From NCBI GenBank assembly GCA_027457185.1, contig DAIDTN010000206.1, forward strand, positions 1 through 5,798: a DNA stretch of 5,798 nt. The letters are read 5' to 3'. Of the stretch, positions 5,501 to 5,798 are shown in pieces. Origin of the DNA: Burkholderiales bacterium (GTDB taxonomy: Bacteria > Pseudomonadota > Gammaproteobacteria > Burkholderiales > SG8-39). How positions within the stretch are numbered: position 1 is the stretch's first letter; each line of letters opens with the position of its first letter. Position numbers and translations under genes: made by a program. The notes under the pieces are model-generated. The model was not told the DNA's origin, searched no databases, and saw nothing but the letters and a program-made list of their open reading frames with translations.

Positions 5501-5766
5501 CCCGGCGGATCAGCGCTGTTACCTGTCTCCAACCGCGCGAGCCACGCGTCGGCCTCTGCGCCAGTTACATGCTGGCCAGTCGCCTGATAGTGTTCCCAGG
5601 CATCCTTTCCGGCCTGAAGAAACGCCTGTCGCTTCTCCTCGCGATCGAGATATTGCACGATGGCTTCGCGCATCAGCCAATGCGCTGGTCGCTGGCGTTG
5701 GCCGGCCAACGCTTGCATTCGACTCTTGATGGATTCATCCAAGCGAACACTGATGGGGGTAGTCAT
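5488..5766 (-). CDS. Type II TA antitoxin, ParD/CopG ribbon-helix-helix type
   Basis: This 92-residue protein starts MTTPISVRLDESIKSRMQAL. TPISVRL is the RHH DNA-contacting strand, followed by helices ending at HWLMREAIVQYLDREEKRQA (about residues 29-48). The remaining half (AGKDAWEHYQATGQHVTGAEADAWLARLETG) is the toxin-binding part seen in ParD-like partners of ParE toxins. The start at 5766 is supported by GAGGT (5776-5772) five bases upstream. The 3' end overlaps the start of the toxin gene by 13 bp. With the toxin frameshifted, this antitoxin is probably now solitary; it could still repress its own promoter or cross-neutralise a related toxin. The promoter lies in the last 32 bp of the window or beyond, and no clear operator is seen there. 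Confidence 0.9.
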   Translation of the reverse strand: MTTPISVRLDESIKSRMQALAGQRQRPAHWLMREAIVQYLDREEKRQAFLQAGKDAWEHYQATGQHVTGAEADAWLARLETGNSADPPGCHG

Positions 5767-5798
5767 GATGTACCTCGATGCGGTGTTACTAGAAGGCA

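Overview
The window is GC-rich and carries proteobacterial-type genes. Codon choice, the O-antigen-ligase/FGE-like/carbamoyltransferase content and the paired ParDE modules fit a beta- or gammaproteobacterium, with Betaproteobacteria slightly favoured; this assignment is inference. It looks like the edge of a surface-polysaccharide locus that runs into an accessory stretch rich in toxin-antitoxin (TA) genes and gene debris.

Layout on the + strand: (1) positions 1-781 hold the 3' part of a gene for an extremely low-complexity Ala/Gln/Thr protein, built on a 79-codon (237-bp) tandem repeat and ending in a Pro/Val/Ala tail with CGGSPC. A strong intrinsic terminator (801-838) closes it. (2) An O-antigen ligase/polymerase family membrane protein (840-2249) begins two bases after the terminator T-run.

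Layout on the - strand, read from the right edge leftwards: (3) a ParD/CopG-type antitoxin (5766-5488) overlaps a ParE-type toxin gene (5500-5211) that is broken by a one-base frameshift. (4) An ElyC/SanA/YdcF (DUF218) envelope protein (5090-4305) is closed by a hairpin. (5) A second, apparently intact TA pair follows: an RHH antitoxin (4143-3898) with a palindromic operator, and a RelE/ParE toxin (3916-3608). (6) A severed carbamoyltransferase C-terminus (3607-3365) starts right after the toxin stop codon and in the same frame. (7) A secreted formylglycine-generating-enzyme-like protein (3302-2292) lacks the catalytic cysteines and converges on the O-antigen ligase.

How the parts fit together: the ligase, the NodU/CmcH-like carbamoyltransferase remnant and the FGE-like protein are types of gene often found in exopolysaccharide or O-antigen loci. 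The ElyC-like protein belongs to envelope biogenesis. The two ParDE-like modules look like accessory insertions; one has apparently displaced most of the carbamoyltransferase gene and the other has lost its toxin. I see no convincing new multi-gene system. The best leads are the repeat protein, the TA/carbamoyltransferase junction and the toxin-broken TA module. No RNA genes, CRISPR arrays or complete insertion sequences are visible.
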